From Brevibacillus brevis NBRC 100599 (GTDB taxonomy: Bacteria; Bacillota; Bacilli; Brevibacillales; Brevibacillaceae), in NCBI RefSeq assembly GCF_000010165.1, contig NC_012491.1, positions 4,657,501-4,721,500 of the forward strand: 64,000 nt of DNA, in the 5' to 3' direction. The stretch's first letter is position 1. Each line of letters opens with the position of its first letter. This document shows positions 37,202-46,050 of this stretch, piece after piece. The position numbers and the translations under genes were made by a program. The notes beneath the pieces are model-generated. The model saw only the letters and a program-made list of their open reading frames with translations. It had not been told where the DNA came from and did not search any database.

Positions 37202-37719
37202 AGCTCCCTCCGCAGTGCCTGCTCTACTTTTTGTAAAACAAATCCGTTCAAGCTTCTGCGAAGGAAGCTTTCCGCAGCATCCAGACTCACCACGATATAC
37301 GGCTCCAAGATCCCTTGAACTTTAAAGAAATGATGTGCCTTTATCTTATCGGTATCTAATACAAGTCTCTTTACCGTTCCATTCAAATGAAAATCAGTCT
37401 GCATAGAAAGACAATCTACAGCAGGTACCTGCATGGCCCAGTAAACGTTGCGCAGATTGGTTTCGCTGTCAATCAAATCGACGCGCTTCCATTGTATGCT
37501 CGGATTGTATTTGGCAGTAATGGTTTTCATCCGCTCCGAAATCATCGGCAGTGGCTTTTCCAACCAATCTGTATAGGCTTGGGCCCCATCCGTGTTGACC
37601 TCAAGAACGGATATCGGCGGGAGTTGATCAAATGTGTTTTCCTTTTGCAGCCCCAGCCCCGATGGCACGACCTTTTGAGCCATTCGACCGTCATCTGCTA
37701 GCAAATAATAATCGCGCAT
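37198..37719 (-). CDS. Imm11-like (DUF1629-like) protein, 173 aa (left module)
   Basis: Sequence such as VPAVDCLSMQTDFH, VKRLVLDTDKIKAHHFFKVQ and YIVVSLDAAESFLRR resembles the Imm11/DUF1629 family of MXAN_0049-type immunity proteins. A paralogue at 57845-58396 follows the other pentapeptide gene. Because it occurs in both modules in the same place, it could be a structural or adaptor protein rather than a toxin-specific immunity protein. ATG preceded by AAAGGAGG. Confidence 0.65.
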   Translation of the reverse strand: MRDYYLLADDGRMAQKVVPSGLGLQKENTFDQLPPISVLEVNTDGAQAYTDWLEKPLPMISERMKTITAKYNPSIQWKRVDLIDSETNLRNVYWAMQVPAVDCLSMQTDFHLNGTVKRLVLDTDKIKAHHFFKVQGILEPYIVVSLDAAESFLRRSLNGFVLQKVEQALRREL

Positions 37720-37734
37720 GTCATCCCGCCTCCT

Positions 37735-38838
37735 TTATTCCGTTCTCCACTCAATCTGCTGTATCTGTGTTTCACTCAATGCAAAGCGCTCACGATCCTT
37801 CTCCAAAAAAACAGCATTCCGCATATTCGCTCTATGAAAATTCGCATGATACAGACGAGAATGGCGAAAATCCGCTCCTTGCAAATCAGCATATGAAAAT
37901 TGGACACCGAGTAAGCCCGGTACACGATGCAGCTCGTCCGCACTGACTCCTTGTCCCTCGGCATATGAGAAGATGGCTCCGCTCAAGTCAGCATGACGAA
38001 AATCGGCATCACAAAGAAGCGAATGGCTGAAATCAGTGCGTGGAAGCTTGCTACTGACCCACCTTGTTCCGAATAGGATACACGCACGGAACTGACTGTC
38101 TGCAAAATTACTGCCACTAAAATCGCAATAGCGCAAATCTAATGCGTCTACATTGCTTCGCGGCAAATCCATATGGGCGAATGTTTCATGGGTGCAAAAC
38201 GTTCCTTTCGGTTGCCCAAGCAGGCTTCTGCTCTCCTTCTCCTTCCGCTTGATTCTCTCTTCTATGTACACCACTTCGCTGATGTCTTTGAATTCGCCCA
38301 CTCGTATGTACAGACGATCCGCTTTCCTGATCTGTTGGTACTCAGGCAGCTGAATGGCCTCCGGAATCGCCACTCGGGCAAGCGCTGTGACAAACTGACC
38401 GAAAAGCTCCATTTCCTTTAGCACCATAAACTCCACATCAGTAGCTTGTATGATCCCCATGTACATTTTTCGACGTTCGTCCAGTAGCGAAATGAGCTTG
38501 GAAGCCTCTTGCAATGCCCATGCTGCATCGTACCTTGCATAGCATTCCACTGGCTCCCAGTACCATTGCTCCGTATAACCCTCAATCAAAAATGTGTGCG
38601 TGCCATCCAATACGGTTGTCCGAAGCAATGAGAAGTGAATAAAACCGACAGGGGGAAGCTCCTGGTTGTTCTGCATAAACTCAACATGCAGGAGCATTTG
38701 CCGAAAGGACTCCACGAACTCCCGGACGAGCTGATCCTTGTTTTGCTGGAAATAGCGCTCGAGTGCCGCTACGCTTTCAGCCAATGCTGGTAGAAAGGTG
38801 TTATCATGCAGATGCTGGAGCGCTTCCTCTTTCTTCAT
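37735..38838 (-). CDS. Pentapeptide-repeat protein, 367 aa (left module)
   Basis: Residues 1-210 are mainly helical (ALAESVAALERYFQQNKDQL, YDAAWALQEASKLISLLDER). Residues about 215-345 are pentapeptide repeats of the A(D/N)LXX type (LDLRYCDFSGSNFADSQFRA, LLCDADFRHADLSGAIF, LQGADFRHSRLYHANFHRAN), which form a right-handed beta-helix. Its paralogue is 58393-59538; both directly follow a VgrG gene. They may bind to the spike or load effectors. ATG after GAGGGGG. Confidence 0.85.
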   Translation of the reverse strand: MKKEEALQHLHDNTFLPALAESVAALERYFQQNKDQLVREFVESFRQMLLHVEFMQNNQELPPVGFIHFSLLRTTVLDGTHTFLIEGYTEQWYWEPVECYARYDAAWALQEASKLISLLDERRKMYMGIIQATDVEFMVLKEMELFGQFVTALARVAIPEAIQLPEYQQIRKADRLYIRVGEFKDISEVVYIEERIKRKEKESRSLLGQPKGTFCTHETFAHMDLPRSNVDALDLRYCDFSGSNFADSQFRACILFGTRWVSSKLPRTDFSHSLLCDADFRHADLSGAIFSYAEGQGVSADELHRVPGLLGVQFSYADLQGADFRHSRLYHANFHRANMRNAVFLEKDRERFALSETQIQQIEWRTE

Positions 38839-38855
38839 CGATGTAAGTGCCCCCT

Positions 38856-40331
38856 CTAGTTCATCTTGATTTCCGAACCTTTCAGCTCGATCTTGTCTTC
38901 CAGTTTGATCGTATTTCCTTTTCCACTCAGCTCGATTTTATCCGCACTAATATGAAGAGAAGATGCTGATAGCTTCATGTCCTTATCCGCTGTTATATTC
39001 ACGTTCTGGCTACTCTTGATATCGATTCCACTCGTATCACTGATCGTGATCGACATATCTCCTGTCGTGATCACAATTTTGTCAGGAGCTAGCACGATTT
39101 CCTTGCCATATTTGGTACGAAACGTCTTTACAGCAGGGTCCTTCATCCGGTCTCCCCCGCCACCGCCACCTCCACCTGCATTGCTTTTCGGTGTGGCTTG
39201 CTTTTTGGGAGCTGGCTTGTCGTCGTCTGGGATTTCCTTGAGAACAGAGCTGATCGCGATACCGTCCTCTTCTTTTTTGCTCGGGAAATAAATCCGAATC
39301 TGGTCGTTCAGCTCTGGCATGACATACCATCCGGTTTGATCCTCCGAGGCATAAATGGTGGAGTAAGGGAACCAATATGCCGTGCTCTGATCCTGCTGAT
39401 CATCCATGTCCAGCTTGGCCCGCACATTATCCTTCTGGACTTGCAACACCCGGCCCTGGATGGATGCCCCGATGATGGCATGGTTATACTGCTTTTTACG
39501 CGCCAGACCTAGCCGTGGATAAAGCTTGTATGTGTGCGTGACAATGCCTTCCTTCACCTCCGTGACCGCTTCTCCGACGACAAGTGGTCTGGACTTGAAG
39601 TTCACCTCATTGCCGACCTCCAGCACTCGTTCACTCTGCACTTCATAAACGGTATAGTCCTGGTCATCGATTCCCGGAACCTTGTTCTCCGCATCACTCT
39701 GGTAATCCCCGACACGCTTGTGCACCGTATAATGACTAACCGCAAGCTTTCCTTTATCTTGACCTTTTGGCAAACCGAAATAAAACTTGGGAATGTCAAA
39801 AGCTGTTGTCGGGATCAAACCTGTATAAAAACGCGATGCCATCCTCTTCAGGAACTGCCAATCGGTTTCTTCATATTGCATCACAAACGTATTCAAAGCT
39901 TTGCCGTTGGTAACAGAGTCAATAAAGTCAGCTTTGCCGTACCCGGACAGCACCGTTTTCACGAGCCCCGCATAAGTCATCGCCGGGTTTTGAAACGAAC
40001 GCTTTCTCGTTTTGACATCCAACAAATACGTATGAGAAATAGCCTCCAGCGACAAGTAATAAATACCGCGAACCGCTTTGACATGGACGCGCAAAACGAT
40101 GCCCTGGAACCATGTTTTCGGCTTGCCCGATTCATCCGCCAGTGCCACGCTGATCAGTGTTTGCGCATTTGTCTGGTTCACGTAGCTATCTTTTCGCTCT
40201 TCAGAAATAATCCCTGTGAGCGTCAGTCGCGCATGCTCGTTCATCTTTTTCACGACTTTCATCGTTTGCAAATGAGTAAATTCGTAGGGCGAAACTTGTA
40301 TATCTCCATAAGTGAGTGTTCGATTGCTCAT
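38856..40331 (-). CDS. VgrG-family spike protein, 491 aa (left module)
   Basis: Architecture of VgrG/Pvc8 proteins: residues about 1-250 are gp27-like (IQVSPYEFTHLQTMKVVKKM, ETDWQFLKRMASRFYTGLIP), residues about 280-375 are a gp5-type OB domain (GRVLQVQKDNVRAKLDM, AYWFPYSTIYASEDQTGWYV), and after a polyglycine linker there is a beta-rich repeat region ending in IELKGSEIKMN. It would form the trimeric spike of a contractile injection apparatus. No toxin domain is attached. Strong ribosome binding site (GGGAGGGG). Confidence 0.88.
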   Translation of the reverse strand: MSNRTLTYGDIQVSPYEFTHLQTMKVVKKMNEHARLTLTGIISEERKDSYVNQTNAQTLISVALADESGKPKTWFQGIVLRVHVKAVRGIYYLSLEAISHTYLLDVKTRKRSFQNPAMTYAGLVKTVLSGYGKADFIDSVTNGKALNTFVMQYEETDWQFLKRMASRFYTGLIPTTAFDIPKFYFGLPKGQDKGKLAVSHYTVHKRVGDYQSDAENKVPGIDDQDYTVYEVQSERVLEVGNEVNFKSRPLVVGEAVTEVKEGIVTHTYKLYPRLGLARKKQYNHAIIGASIQGRVLQVQKDNVRAKLDMDDQQDQSTAYWFPYSTIYASEDQTGWYVMPELNDQIRIYFPSKKEEDGIAISSVLKEIPDDDKPAPKKQATPKSNAGGGGGGGGDRMKDPAVKTFRTKYGKEIVLAPDKIVITTGDMSITISDTSGIDIKSSQNVNITADKDMKLSASSLHISADKIELSGKGNTIKLEDKIELKGSEIKMN

Positions 40332-40559
40332 GGTATCCCCTCCCTGCCAGATGAACCCCCTCCCTTCGATACTTCTAGGGAAATGGATTCACCCTTCCAA
40401 ATAAGACCATTATTTTACACACAATCTTACAATCGGTATTATTTGGGATTTTTTGAATGGGTCGTTAGTCCTGAATGATATGTTTTTGAGGCAAGGAGAG
40501 GGGCTTTGTACCTTTAATAACCCTTAAAATCGTCGAAGACCCTTGAATTCGGTTCCTAT

Positions 40560-40835
40560 TTACTCATAACGGCTTCCTGCAATTAAAATGGTAGCAAACA
40601 AATTCCAGTCTACCCCTTCAAGATCAGCTAACATATTATCACAATCCTCAATCCATGATTCCATCCCACTTAGGAACTCTTCCAGAGACATATTCGCCCA
40701 CTCTTTTTTATTTTGCTGATAATCCTTAATCAAATGAGAAATGAATTGAACCATATCCTCTCTACTCTCAACCGTACCCGCTCTCTCTAGAATATCCATG
40801 CGAAACTCATCCTCTCCTATGTCTTTATCTTCCAT
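40560..40835 (-). CDS. DUF7660-like small acidic protein, 91 aa, probable immunity protein
   Basis: Acidic, helical 91-residue protein (MVQFISHLIKDYQQNKKEWA, LEEFLSGMESWIEDCDNML) resembling DUF7660 proteins that accompany RHS/polymorphic toxins. No good ribosome binding site is seen, so it may be poorly expressed. It stands just upstream of the left VgrG gene, without a toxin partner. Confidence 0.6.
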   Translation of the reverse strand: MEDKDIGEDEFRMDILERAGTVESREDMVQFISHLIKDYQQNKKEWANMSLEEFLSGMESWIEDCDNMLADLEGVDWNLFATILIAGSRYE

Positions 40836-40878
40836 TTTAGTATAGATGCTTCAAAGGAGTTTGACGAATCGGGGAATG

Positions 40879-40913
40879 ACAAAAAGCCCGCTGGCGTGCA
40901 ACGAGCTTTTTGT
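40879..40913. terminator. Bidirectional terminator
   Basis: ACAAAAAGC and GCTTTTTGT pair around a GC-containing inner stem; both strands carry T runs. It ends the secreted coiled-coil gene on the minus strand. Confidence 0.8.
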
Positions 40914-40985
40914 CTCTTATGTGAGGGGGAACATCTGTCTCGTCAATAACAGGATTCGGGCTGTCACTATTCTCGTAGACGTTCC

Positions 40986-41681
40986 TTATTGAATAATCTC
41001 GGAAATTGCTTGCTTCTGCTCCAAAATCTCGCTTTGTACCTCGATCAGATCTTTCAACAGATCTGCAGCCTCTTGCAAGGATGTCGCTGCTTGCTCCTTG
41101 TCACCAGCCTTGAATACTTCTTTTGCTTCTTTCACTGTGTTCTTCTCTTTTGCTTTCAGTTCTTTTGCTTGCTCTTTGTTCTCTTTCTTTTCTGTGCGGA
41201 TTGGCTTCAATTGTTGGTTCATCTCTTTGAAGGACGCTTTTTTCTCTTTTACTTGGGTCAATTCTGTTTGGATCTGCGCTAGTTTTTCTTCGATGGCGGT
41301 ATGGTTCGCGGCGATTTCAGCCTTGATGCTCGCTACCTTTTCTTTATCCTTTGCTATCTTCGCTTCTTTCAGTTCAGCAGATAGCGCCTTGTTCTCTTCG
41401 CGGAGTGGCTTTGTCTCTGCCAGCGCGCTTTTCACGGTTTCACGTACTTCTGGCGTCACATCGCCCCAAAGAATATCCCATGCTTGTTTGTTGGTCTGGG
41501 TTTGGGCTTTTCGTTTATCTTGGAGAGCTTTTTGCTCCACTTGCAATGCTTTTAGTGATTGAACTTCAGGCAGGCTGCTCCACCCTGCTCCTTTTTCTTC
41601 TTTCTCCGCCGCAAAAGCTCCTACCGCACTCGTTGCCAACAAGCACGCTGCGATTACAGATACGGAAAGCATTTTTTTCAT
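40986..41681 (-). CDS. Secreted coiled-coil protein, 231 aa
   Basis: Signal peptide (MKKMLSVSVIAACLLATSAV ... AFA|AEK) followed by an almost entirely helical, Lys/Glu-rich body (KEKVASIKAEIAANHTAIEE, KEKKASFKEMNQQLKPIRTE). No cysteine, no membrane anchor. Similar proteins occur in bacilli as extracellular proteins of unknown function. It is flanked by terminators, so it forms its own unit and may not belong to the toxin locus. ATG 41681 is preceded by GGGAG. Confidence 0.75.
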   Translation of the reverse strand: MKKMLSVSVIAACLLATSAVGAFAAEKEEKGAGWSSLPEVQSLKALQVEQKALQDKRKAQTQTNKQAWDILWGDVTPEVRETVKSALAETKPLREENKALSAELKEAKIAKDKEKVASIKAEIAANHTAIEEKLAQIQTELTQVKEKKASFKEMNQQLKPIRTEKKENKEQAKELKAKEKNTVKEAKEVFKAGDKEQAATSLQEAADLLKDLIEVQSEILEQKQAISEIIQ

Positions 41682-41801
41682 GTGTGAACACTCCCTGTCT
41701 CCTATTGTTTCTTGCAAACAAATCGTACCGTACGAGCGCCGGGAATGTTCGGGATAACCTCGTGAAAAGTAAGGGGAAAGTGTGGGATTTGGGGAAAACG
41801 C

Positions 41802-41826
41802 AAAAAGCCTAGGAGAGGCCTAGGCT
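41802..41826 (-). terminator. Terminator downstream of the immunity array
   Basis: AGCCTAGG and CCTAGGCT form a perfect eight-base stem with the loop AGAGG; on the minus strand it is followed by TTTTTG. Confidence 0.85.
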
Positions 41827-41947
41827 GATCTGGATTGTCACTCAGAGAAAGCTATTTGATATAACCGTTCTTGGTGTAATCTACTTCCACTTGCAGAATG
41901 ACATCATGTTCCACTTTTATGATGAGTAAATTATACATGTTTTAGCT

Positions 41948-42320
41948 CTAATCATTCGATTTGAATTTCAAAACAACAATATTTCCAGCGTTTCCAAAAC
42001 AAGAAGCATGGTACAACCCTTCCAAAATATGCTTTTTATGAAATTCCCCAACAAATATGTGGTCTTCATTCTTTTGTTCATGAGCGTATCGAACAAGGAT
42101 TACTGTGGCATTCTTCACATGCTTGTTTTGCATAAACAGTTGAATATTGCGGCTGAAACTTAAAATATCAACTGGTACTTCCTCTCTTTCCAACCACTCG
42201 TCAAACTCTCCAATGAATTCTTGATTCACCATTTCAAAAACGCTTGAATGTAGTGACATCAGCTTCATTATCGGAATCAAATGAAATAAACTGTGTACAA
42301 TCAAACGTTACATATGACAT
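41948..42320 (-). pseudogene. Frameshifted immunity-like gene
   Basis: A good start (GAGGTG before ATG 42320) opens a frame MSYVTFDCTQFISFDSDNEA that stops after 28 codons. The continuation is in the next frame (FEMVNQEFIGEFDEWLEREE, FVGEFHKKHILEGLYHASCF) to 41948. One inserted or deleted base near 42230 would join both into one 120-residue protein. It is last in a row of orphan immunity genes. No family recognised. Confidence 0.55.
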
Positions 42321-42342
42321 AGCCGCACCTCATACTGCTCAA

Positions 42343-42588
42343 TTAAAATGATGAAAAGTTTACGCTATTCTTCATGATTTTATCTAAAAACTGATCAAAC
42401 GAAGATGCGATTTGTTCAACTTCTTCAAATTCAGGTTCATAACCGCATACGATTGAACCAACTTCACTCCCGAGATCGGTATAACCATTTCTTACAGATA
42501 AAGCTCTGGGCAAATACATGTCCCAAAATTTTGTAATCTCTTGTTTCCACGAGTCATCGTCGCACGCCGATTCTAAACTTACTGTCAT
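42343..42588 (-). pseudogene. C-terminal fragment of a SUKH (SMI1/KNR4) immunity protein
   Basis: 81 codons: FWDMYLPRALSVRNGYTDLG then GSIVCGYEPEFEEVEQIASS, FDQFLDKIM. This is the usual C-terminal half of SUKH-family proteins; the N-terminal half is missing. It follows the complete SUKH gene after two bases, so it may be a leftover from a replaced immunity gene. Confidence 0.55.
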
Positions 42589-42590
42589 TA

Positions 42591-43094
42591 TTAATCTAAA
42601 TCGGTACCATCATAAGCATCTCCAAGAGACTCAAAATCCTCTTCATACCAATACCATGTTGTGCCTTCACCTTTTGTTTCTATAAGCCTATTCAGTAAGT
42701 CCGTAAATGATTTGGCTATAATCGCACAACTACCTGCAATAGCATGACAATCCCAATGACTGTCATAACATTTACCTAATCTATCTTTATGAAGATCAAT
42801 TGTTAGATAGTCTCCATTTCTATCATCGGCTATGATAAACCAATTAGAAGAGATATCATATTCACATAACTCTTTTACTATAACGGGATTTGCTAATTCG
42901 AATTTTTTTGGAGATACAATGTCTACACCAAAATCTTCATCTTTAAAGAATTCAATTCCCCCGCAAAGTTCATAGAACTCTTTCACGTCATCTGGTAATA
43001 TGTGCGGGTATTCAATCTTAGGTAAACCTAGAGATGGATGTATAATGCAATTATCAAAACCTTTTATTTCGTCGATAATTTCCTTGATATTCAT
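42591..43094 (-). CDS. SMI1/KNR4 (SUKH) family immunity protein, 167 aa
   Basis: SUKH pattern: LGLPKIEYPHILPDDVKEFY, ELCGGIEFF, NWFIIADDRNGDYLTIDLHK, SFTDLLNRLIE. SUKH proteins neutralise many kinds of nuclease and deaminase toxins. It stands without its toxin behind an RHS-core scar (43250-43312), as expected for a displaced cassette. The ATG is preceded by GGAGGGAGTA. Confidence 0.82.
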   Translation of the reverse strand: MNIKEIIDEIKGFDNCIIHPSLGLPKIEYPHILPDDVKEFYELCGGIEFFKDEDFGVDIVSPKKFELANPVIVKELCEYDISSNWFIIADDRNGDYLTIDLHKDRLGKCYDSHWDCHAIAGSCAIIAKSFTDLLNRLIETKGEGTTWYWYEEDFESLGDAYDGTDLD

Positions 43095-43249
43095 TCATTA
43101 CTCCCTCCATTTTTAGTCTCAATCAATTATTTTCTAAGTTTATCTGAATAGTCTCCTTACAATAGTTTTAAAGGAAAGTTCTTCTACAATATCTCCTATT
43201 ACAAGATTGAACGGATCCTCTTAAGCACCCTTCTCATAATAACTAGTTT

Positions 43250-43312
43250 TGTCGTCTTACCATTCTAGGTCGGTGAGGTGTCCCCTATTCTACTTCATAG
43301 GTGTACATAGCT
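43250..43312 (-). repeat. RHS-core scar (a)
   Basis: The minus strand still reads QAMYTYEVE, then with frame changes WNG, corresponding to RHS core QARYTYDAEYVRTSMTWNG near 49230-49290. The DNA match is clear (GTCGTCTTACCATTCTAGGT against GTCGTCTTACCGTTCCAGGT). Remnant of a former RHS gene 3' end. Confidence 0.7.
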
Positions 43313-43332
43313 TGTAATAAATTTCCCACAAA

Positions 43333-43923
43333 TTATGTGTGATCAATGTGAATTCTATGTTGTCCGAATGTAAGACACTGAAACAAATGTATTCCTGAAT
43401 CCTCACTTACTTGGTCCAAAGTATCAATACCATAGTTTTCCTTTATTGCAAACAATTCTTCATCTCGTAAATCTATCTTCATTGCTGATAGCTCACTTTT
43501 ATTCACGTATCCAATATAAGCACAAAATTCATCGCAGTGGCTTAGCCATTGTGGTTCCTGCCATGAAATGTAACCAGGGGTACGAAAAAGTAACTCCTCT
43601 AGTTTATCATCTTGAAACGGTTCGACTTCATCGTATCCTATAAAATACAAATACTCATTCGATTCATCATCATAAGTCACAGACAACAACTTATCCTTAT
43701 ATTCTACTGCTGCCTGTAGGACACCATTATATTGCTTAGTAACAGTTCCTTCATAAATGCACCAGGGACAAACATTGTCGACTTCGTCTATTGAATAAAA
43801 TGGTCCCGTGTAAATATAATCTGTTTCTTTATTACAAATACTGCAATTTTGTGCAGGTACCTTTTTGAAGACTCCAACATCGTACGCTTTTGGTTGATAC
43901 TTAAATATTGGTAGGTTATTCAT
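43333..43923 (-). CDS. CbrC-family immunity-like protein, 196 aa
   Basis: CbrC (UPF0167) pattern: FKYQPKAYDVGVFKK, zinc-binding CSICNKETDYIYTGPFYS and VCPWCIYEGT, then LFRTPGYISWQEPQWLSHCD. In E. coli CbrC is linked to colicin M/E2 tolerance; in RHS loci such proteins are taken as immunity proteins. GGGAGG precedes ATG 43923. Orphan cassette gene. Confidence 0.85.
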   Translation of the reverse strand: MNNLPIFKYQPKAYDVGVFKKVPAQNCSICNKETDYIYTGPFYSIDEVDNVCPWCIYEGTVTKQYNGVLQAAVEYKDKLLSVTYDDESNEYLYFIGYDEVEPFQDDKLEELLFRTPGYISWQEPQWLSHCDEFCAYIGYVNKSELSAMKIDLRDEELFAIKENYGIDTLDQVSEDSGIHLFQCLTFGQHRIHIDHT

Positions 43924-43944
43924 ATAAAATATTCCTCCCATGTA

Positions 43945-43990
43945 GAAAAAGGCTGATCCATCCTCATCTTTTAAGATGGATCAGCCTTTG
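43945..43990 (-). terminator. Cassette-boundary hairpin terminator (1)
   Basis: AAAGGCTGATCCATC and GATGGATCAGCCTTT form a perfect 15-base stem. It follows the 44040-44570 gene on the minus strand. A related hairpin is found at 46258 and 52543. Confidence 0.85.
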
Positions 43991-44039
43991 TAAGTTCATC
44001 AAATGAAAATAATTTTTGAGTTGTATTGAAAGGCTCTTA

Positions 44040-44570
44040 CTACGTTAACAAACCATTCTCTTCTAACATTTTATACCATTCATCCTCTTTTGAACCAACG
44101 GTATTTATACTTCCTCCAGATTCAACAAGCTTCAATCCAATTTCTCCATATTGTTCCCCTAGAAAATAGTTAAGTAAGAAGTTATTGAAGTCTCCATACG
44201 ACTCTAAAACATAATTTTGATCTAATGGATCTCCAAATAAACACGTTACTTGACCATTTTCCTTATTAATAAACAAGGGGTACATTTCAATTTTTCCTAT
44301 ACAAATCCAGTCACCATCAAACCTTTGCATTTCCTCTACATAAAACTGAATATCGGCAAATTTGCGTTGACTAGAAATATTGATAACTCCTCCAATTAAT
44401 CTTTCATATCGATTTGTAATTAAATAATAATCTTTTAAATGACTATTCTCGGAATTTGTGAATTGTTCTTCATTAGTATTTTTAGTAATGTCCATAAAGG
44501 TCAGACTAAATGGGTCGTCACTTAATATTTCACTAATTTTATCTATTTTTCCGATTAATAATTCGATCAT
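44040..44570 (-). CDS. Immunity-like protein, 176 aa
   Basis: Starts MIELLIGKIDKISEIL with GGTGAGG before ATG 44570. Pattern FADIQFYVEEMQRFDGDWIC, MYPLFINKENGQVTCLFGDP and NFNNFLLNYF-like region is like SUKH-type or YwqF-type immunity proteins, but I cannot name the family with confidence. It follows the decayed WHH-type toxin tip at 44620, so it is probably the immunity protein for it. Confidence 0.6.
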   Translation of the reverse strand: MIELLIGKIDKISEILSDDPFSLTFMDITKNTNEEQFTNSENSHLKDYYLITNRYERLIGGVINISSQRKFADIQFYVEEMQRFDGDWICIGKIEMYPLFINKENGQVTCLFGDPLDQNYVLESYGDFNNFLLNYFLGEQYGEIGLKLVESGGSINTVGSKEDEWYKMLEENGLLT

Positions 44571-44619
44571 ATTCCTCACCTTTCGGAACATCTTTTACCT
44601 GTACTCTCAATACTCCCAC

Positions 44620-44876
44620 CTAATCTTCTATGAGGAAACTCCCTATGAATACTTTTTCAACAAGAATCATTATTGTTCCAACTACATGATGATGCCATAT
44701 ATAACCTTTAGGTGCTTTATCAGGCGTCGGTACTGGTGGATCCGAATCCTTATTCAATTTCGCTTCTGTATTTGCTCCCCTGTAATCTCTTGATCGTTTA
44801 GTAGGTGATGGAATTTTTATTGTAACTAAATCACCTGTCGCTTTTTCAAATTTGGTAAAATATTTTATCCTACCTT
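44620..44876 (-). pseudogene. Decayed nuclease toxin tip (WHH/HNH-like)
   Basis: A minus-strand frame without start, upstream of the 176-aa immunity gene, reads RIKYFTKFEKATGDLVTIKI, then Pro-rich DSDPPVPTPDKAPKGY, then IWHHHVVGTIMILVEK. The GY-WHHH-MxLV pattern is that of HNH/WHH nuclease toxins (normally YTWHHHEDG.MQLV..VH). The final His region is changed and the upstream part is missing, so it is probably inactive. Confidence 0.55.
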
Positions 44877-45373
44877 TTTATAGAGATTCTTTTTAATTGG
44901 TGTAATGCATTCTTTTCAATTTCTTTTTCCTTTGATTTACTTAAGAGTTCTAATATCTCTTTAGACTCCGGCGTATTAATATCACCTAGAGCCCAGATGC
45001 ATTTTACGGCAAGGGCATTTGTGTAATGAAGATACTCAAATTTTGTTATTGCTGCTTTATAAAGACTTTCTACTGATGAATTTGATTGAAAATATTGAAG
45101 CAAGCCAGCAATATCCTCATGTGCCTTATGCCAAGCTTCAGTAAGTAACTGGTTCAACATTTCCAAATGTCTTTCATCAAACAAATCAAATGTAAATCCT
45201 ATATAAAATAGTAATCCTAGGTCATCTTTATTTTTTTCTCTACAAGTAGCTTCTAATAGTTTGTCAAAGTAGCTCGTTATTTCTATATTTCCCTTGAACA
45301 AATCCAAAAATTCTATATCTGTTATTTCGCCACCAATAAGTTTTTTGATTAGTATTCTTAGTTCTTGATTCAT
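44870..45373 (-). CDS. Helical-repeat (HEAT-like) immunity protein, 167 aa
   Basis: All-helical protein with alternating repeats: ITSYFDKLLEATCREKNKDD, LEMLNQLLTEAWHKAHEDIA, YKAAITKFEYLHYTNALAVK, then PESKEILELLSKSKEKEIEK. HEAT-like proteins of this size are frequent immunity proteins. ATG preceded by GAGAGGATAG. Its end overlaps the toxin remnant by a few bases. Confidence 0.6.
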   Translation of the reverse strand: MNQELRILIKKLIGGEITDIEFLDLFKGNIEITSYFDKLLEATCREKNKDDLGLLFYIGFTFDLFDERHLEMLNQLLTEAWHKAHEDIAGLLQYFQSNSSVESLYKAAITKFEYLHYTNALAVKCIWALGDINTPESKEILELLSKSKEKEIEKNALHQLKRISIKR

Positions 45374-45417
45374 TTTTCTATCCTCTCAAAACTAGTAATA
45401 TGATCATTAAAAATATC

Positions 45418-45452
45418 CTGCCACGCGAATCCGTGTGATAGGACAAATAATT
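45418..45452 (-). repeat. RHS-core scar (b)
   Basis: CGTGTGATAGGACAAATAAT on the plus strand corresponds to the RHS-core segment CGCGTGATAGGACAAATAAT at 47489-47508 (and 49074-49093). About 35 bases are left. Confidence 0.6.
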
Positions 45453-45493
45453 TTTTATTAGTTAGATGGTTAATTCTTTCGTCAACAGCCGTT

Positions 45494-45535
45494 CAAAAAA
45501 TGAAACCTTGAGAGGCAAGCAGCCAATCAAGGTTC
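45494..45535 (-). terminator. Terminator after the 139-aa gene
   Basis: AACCTTGA and TCAAGGTT pair; on the minus strand the stem is followed by TCATTTTTTG. Confidence 0.6.
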
Positions 45536-45593
45536 TGGATATTTCCACTCAAAACTTTAGACTAACCCATCATTTAGGCAAAACTTTCTAATC

Positions 45594-46013
45594 CTAATCC
45601 CATTCATTAAGTGGAAAGTCTAGTAACTCATTACTGCATTTCGGGCATTTTTGTTTCGAAAAATCTCTTGTCCAAATCCTGCAATAAATACACCTTTTGC
45701 CGTATAATTCCGGGTGTTGTTTATTTTCCTCATCCGCTTCTGGTTCCAGTATAGCAAATACTTTTTGTCTGGTTTTTTCATATAAATGCATAATTTCGGG
45801 GGAAACATCATACGAATTGGTAGTCGAATCCCACTCACACCCTTCTATTATTTCAACTGGTCTTTCCAAATCCTCTTCTAATCTTTCAATAGATGTTTCA
45901 GGCCATTCATCAGTATGAAAAATATCTATCTCAATTTTGTACCAATCTTCCCAACTACATATTTTTTCTAAATCACTATATAATTTGCTTGTATCAATAT
46001 TAATATTGAACAT
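45594..46013 (-). CDS. Zinc-ribbon immunity-like protein, 139 aa
   Basis: Starts MFNINIDTSKLYSDLEKICS; GGTAGGTG lies six bases before ATG 46013. The C-terminus has a zinc ribbon (RCIYCRIW ... KCPKCSNELLDF). No family recognised. Placed directly after an RHS-core scar (46051-46255) without a toxin. Confidence 0.6.
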   Translation of the reverse strand: MFNINIDTSKLYSDLEKICSWEDWYKIEIDIFHTDEWPETSIERLEEDLERPVEIIEGCEWDSTTNSYDVSPEIMHLYEKTRQKVFAILEPEADEENKQHPELYGKRCIYCRIWTRDFSKQKCPKCSNELLDFPLNEWD

Positions 46014-46050
46014 TACATTCACCTACCTCGGTGTTTGTTGTTTCTTAGTT

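Noticed and set aside
39082..39375. Gly/Arg-rich minus-strand frame inside the left VgrG gene
   Set aside because: Different frame of the polyglycine linker; no start signal.
40986..41681. Coiled-coil protein as part of the toxin machine
   Set aside because: It has a Sec signal peptide and its own terminators on both sides; nothing links it to the VgrG genes except position.
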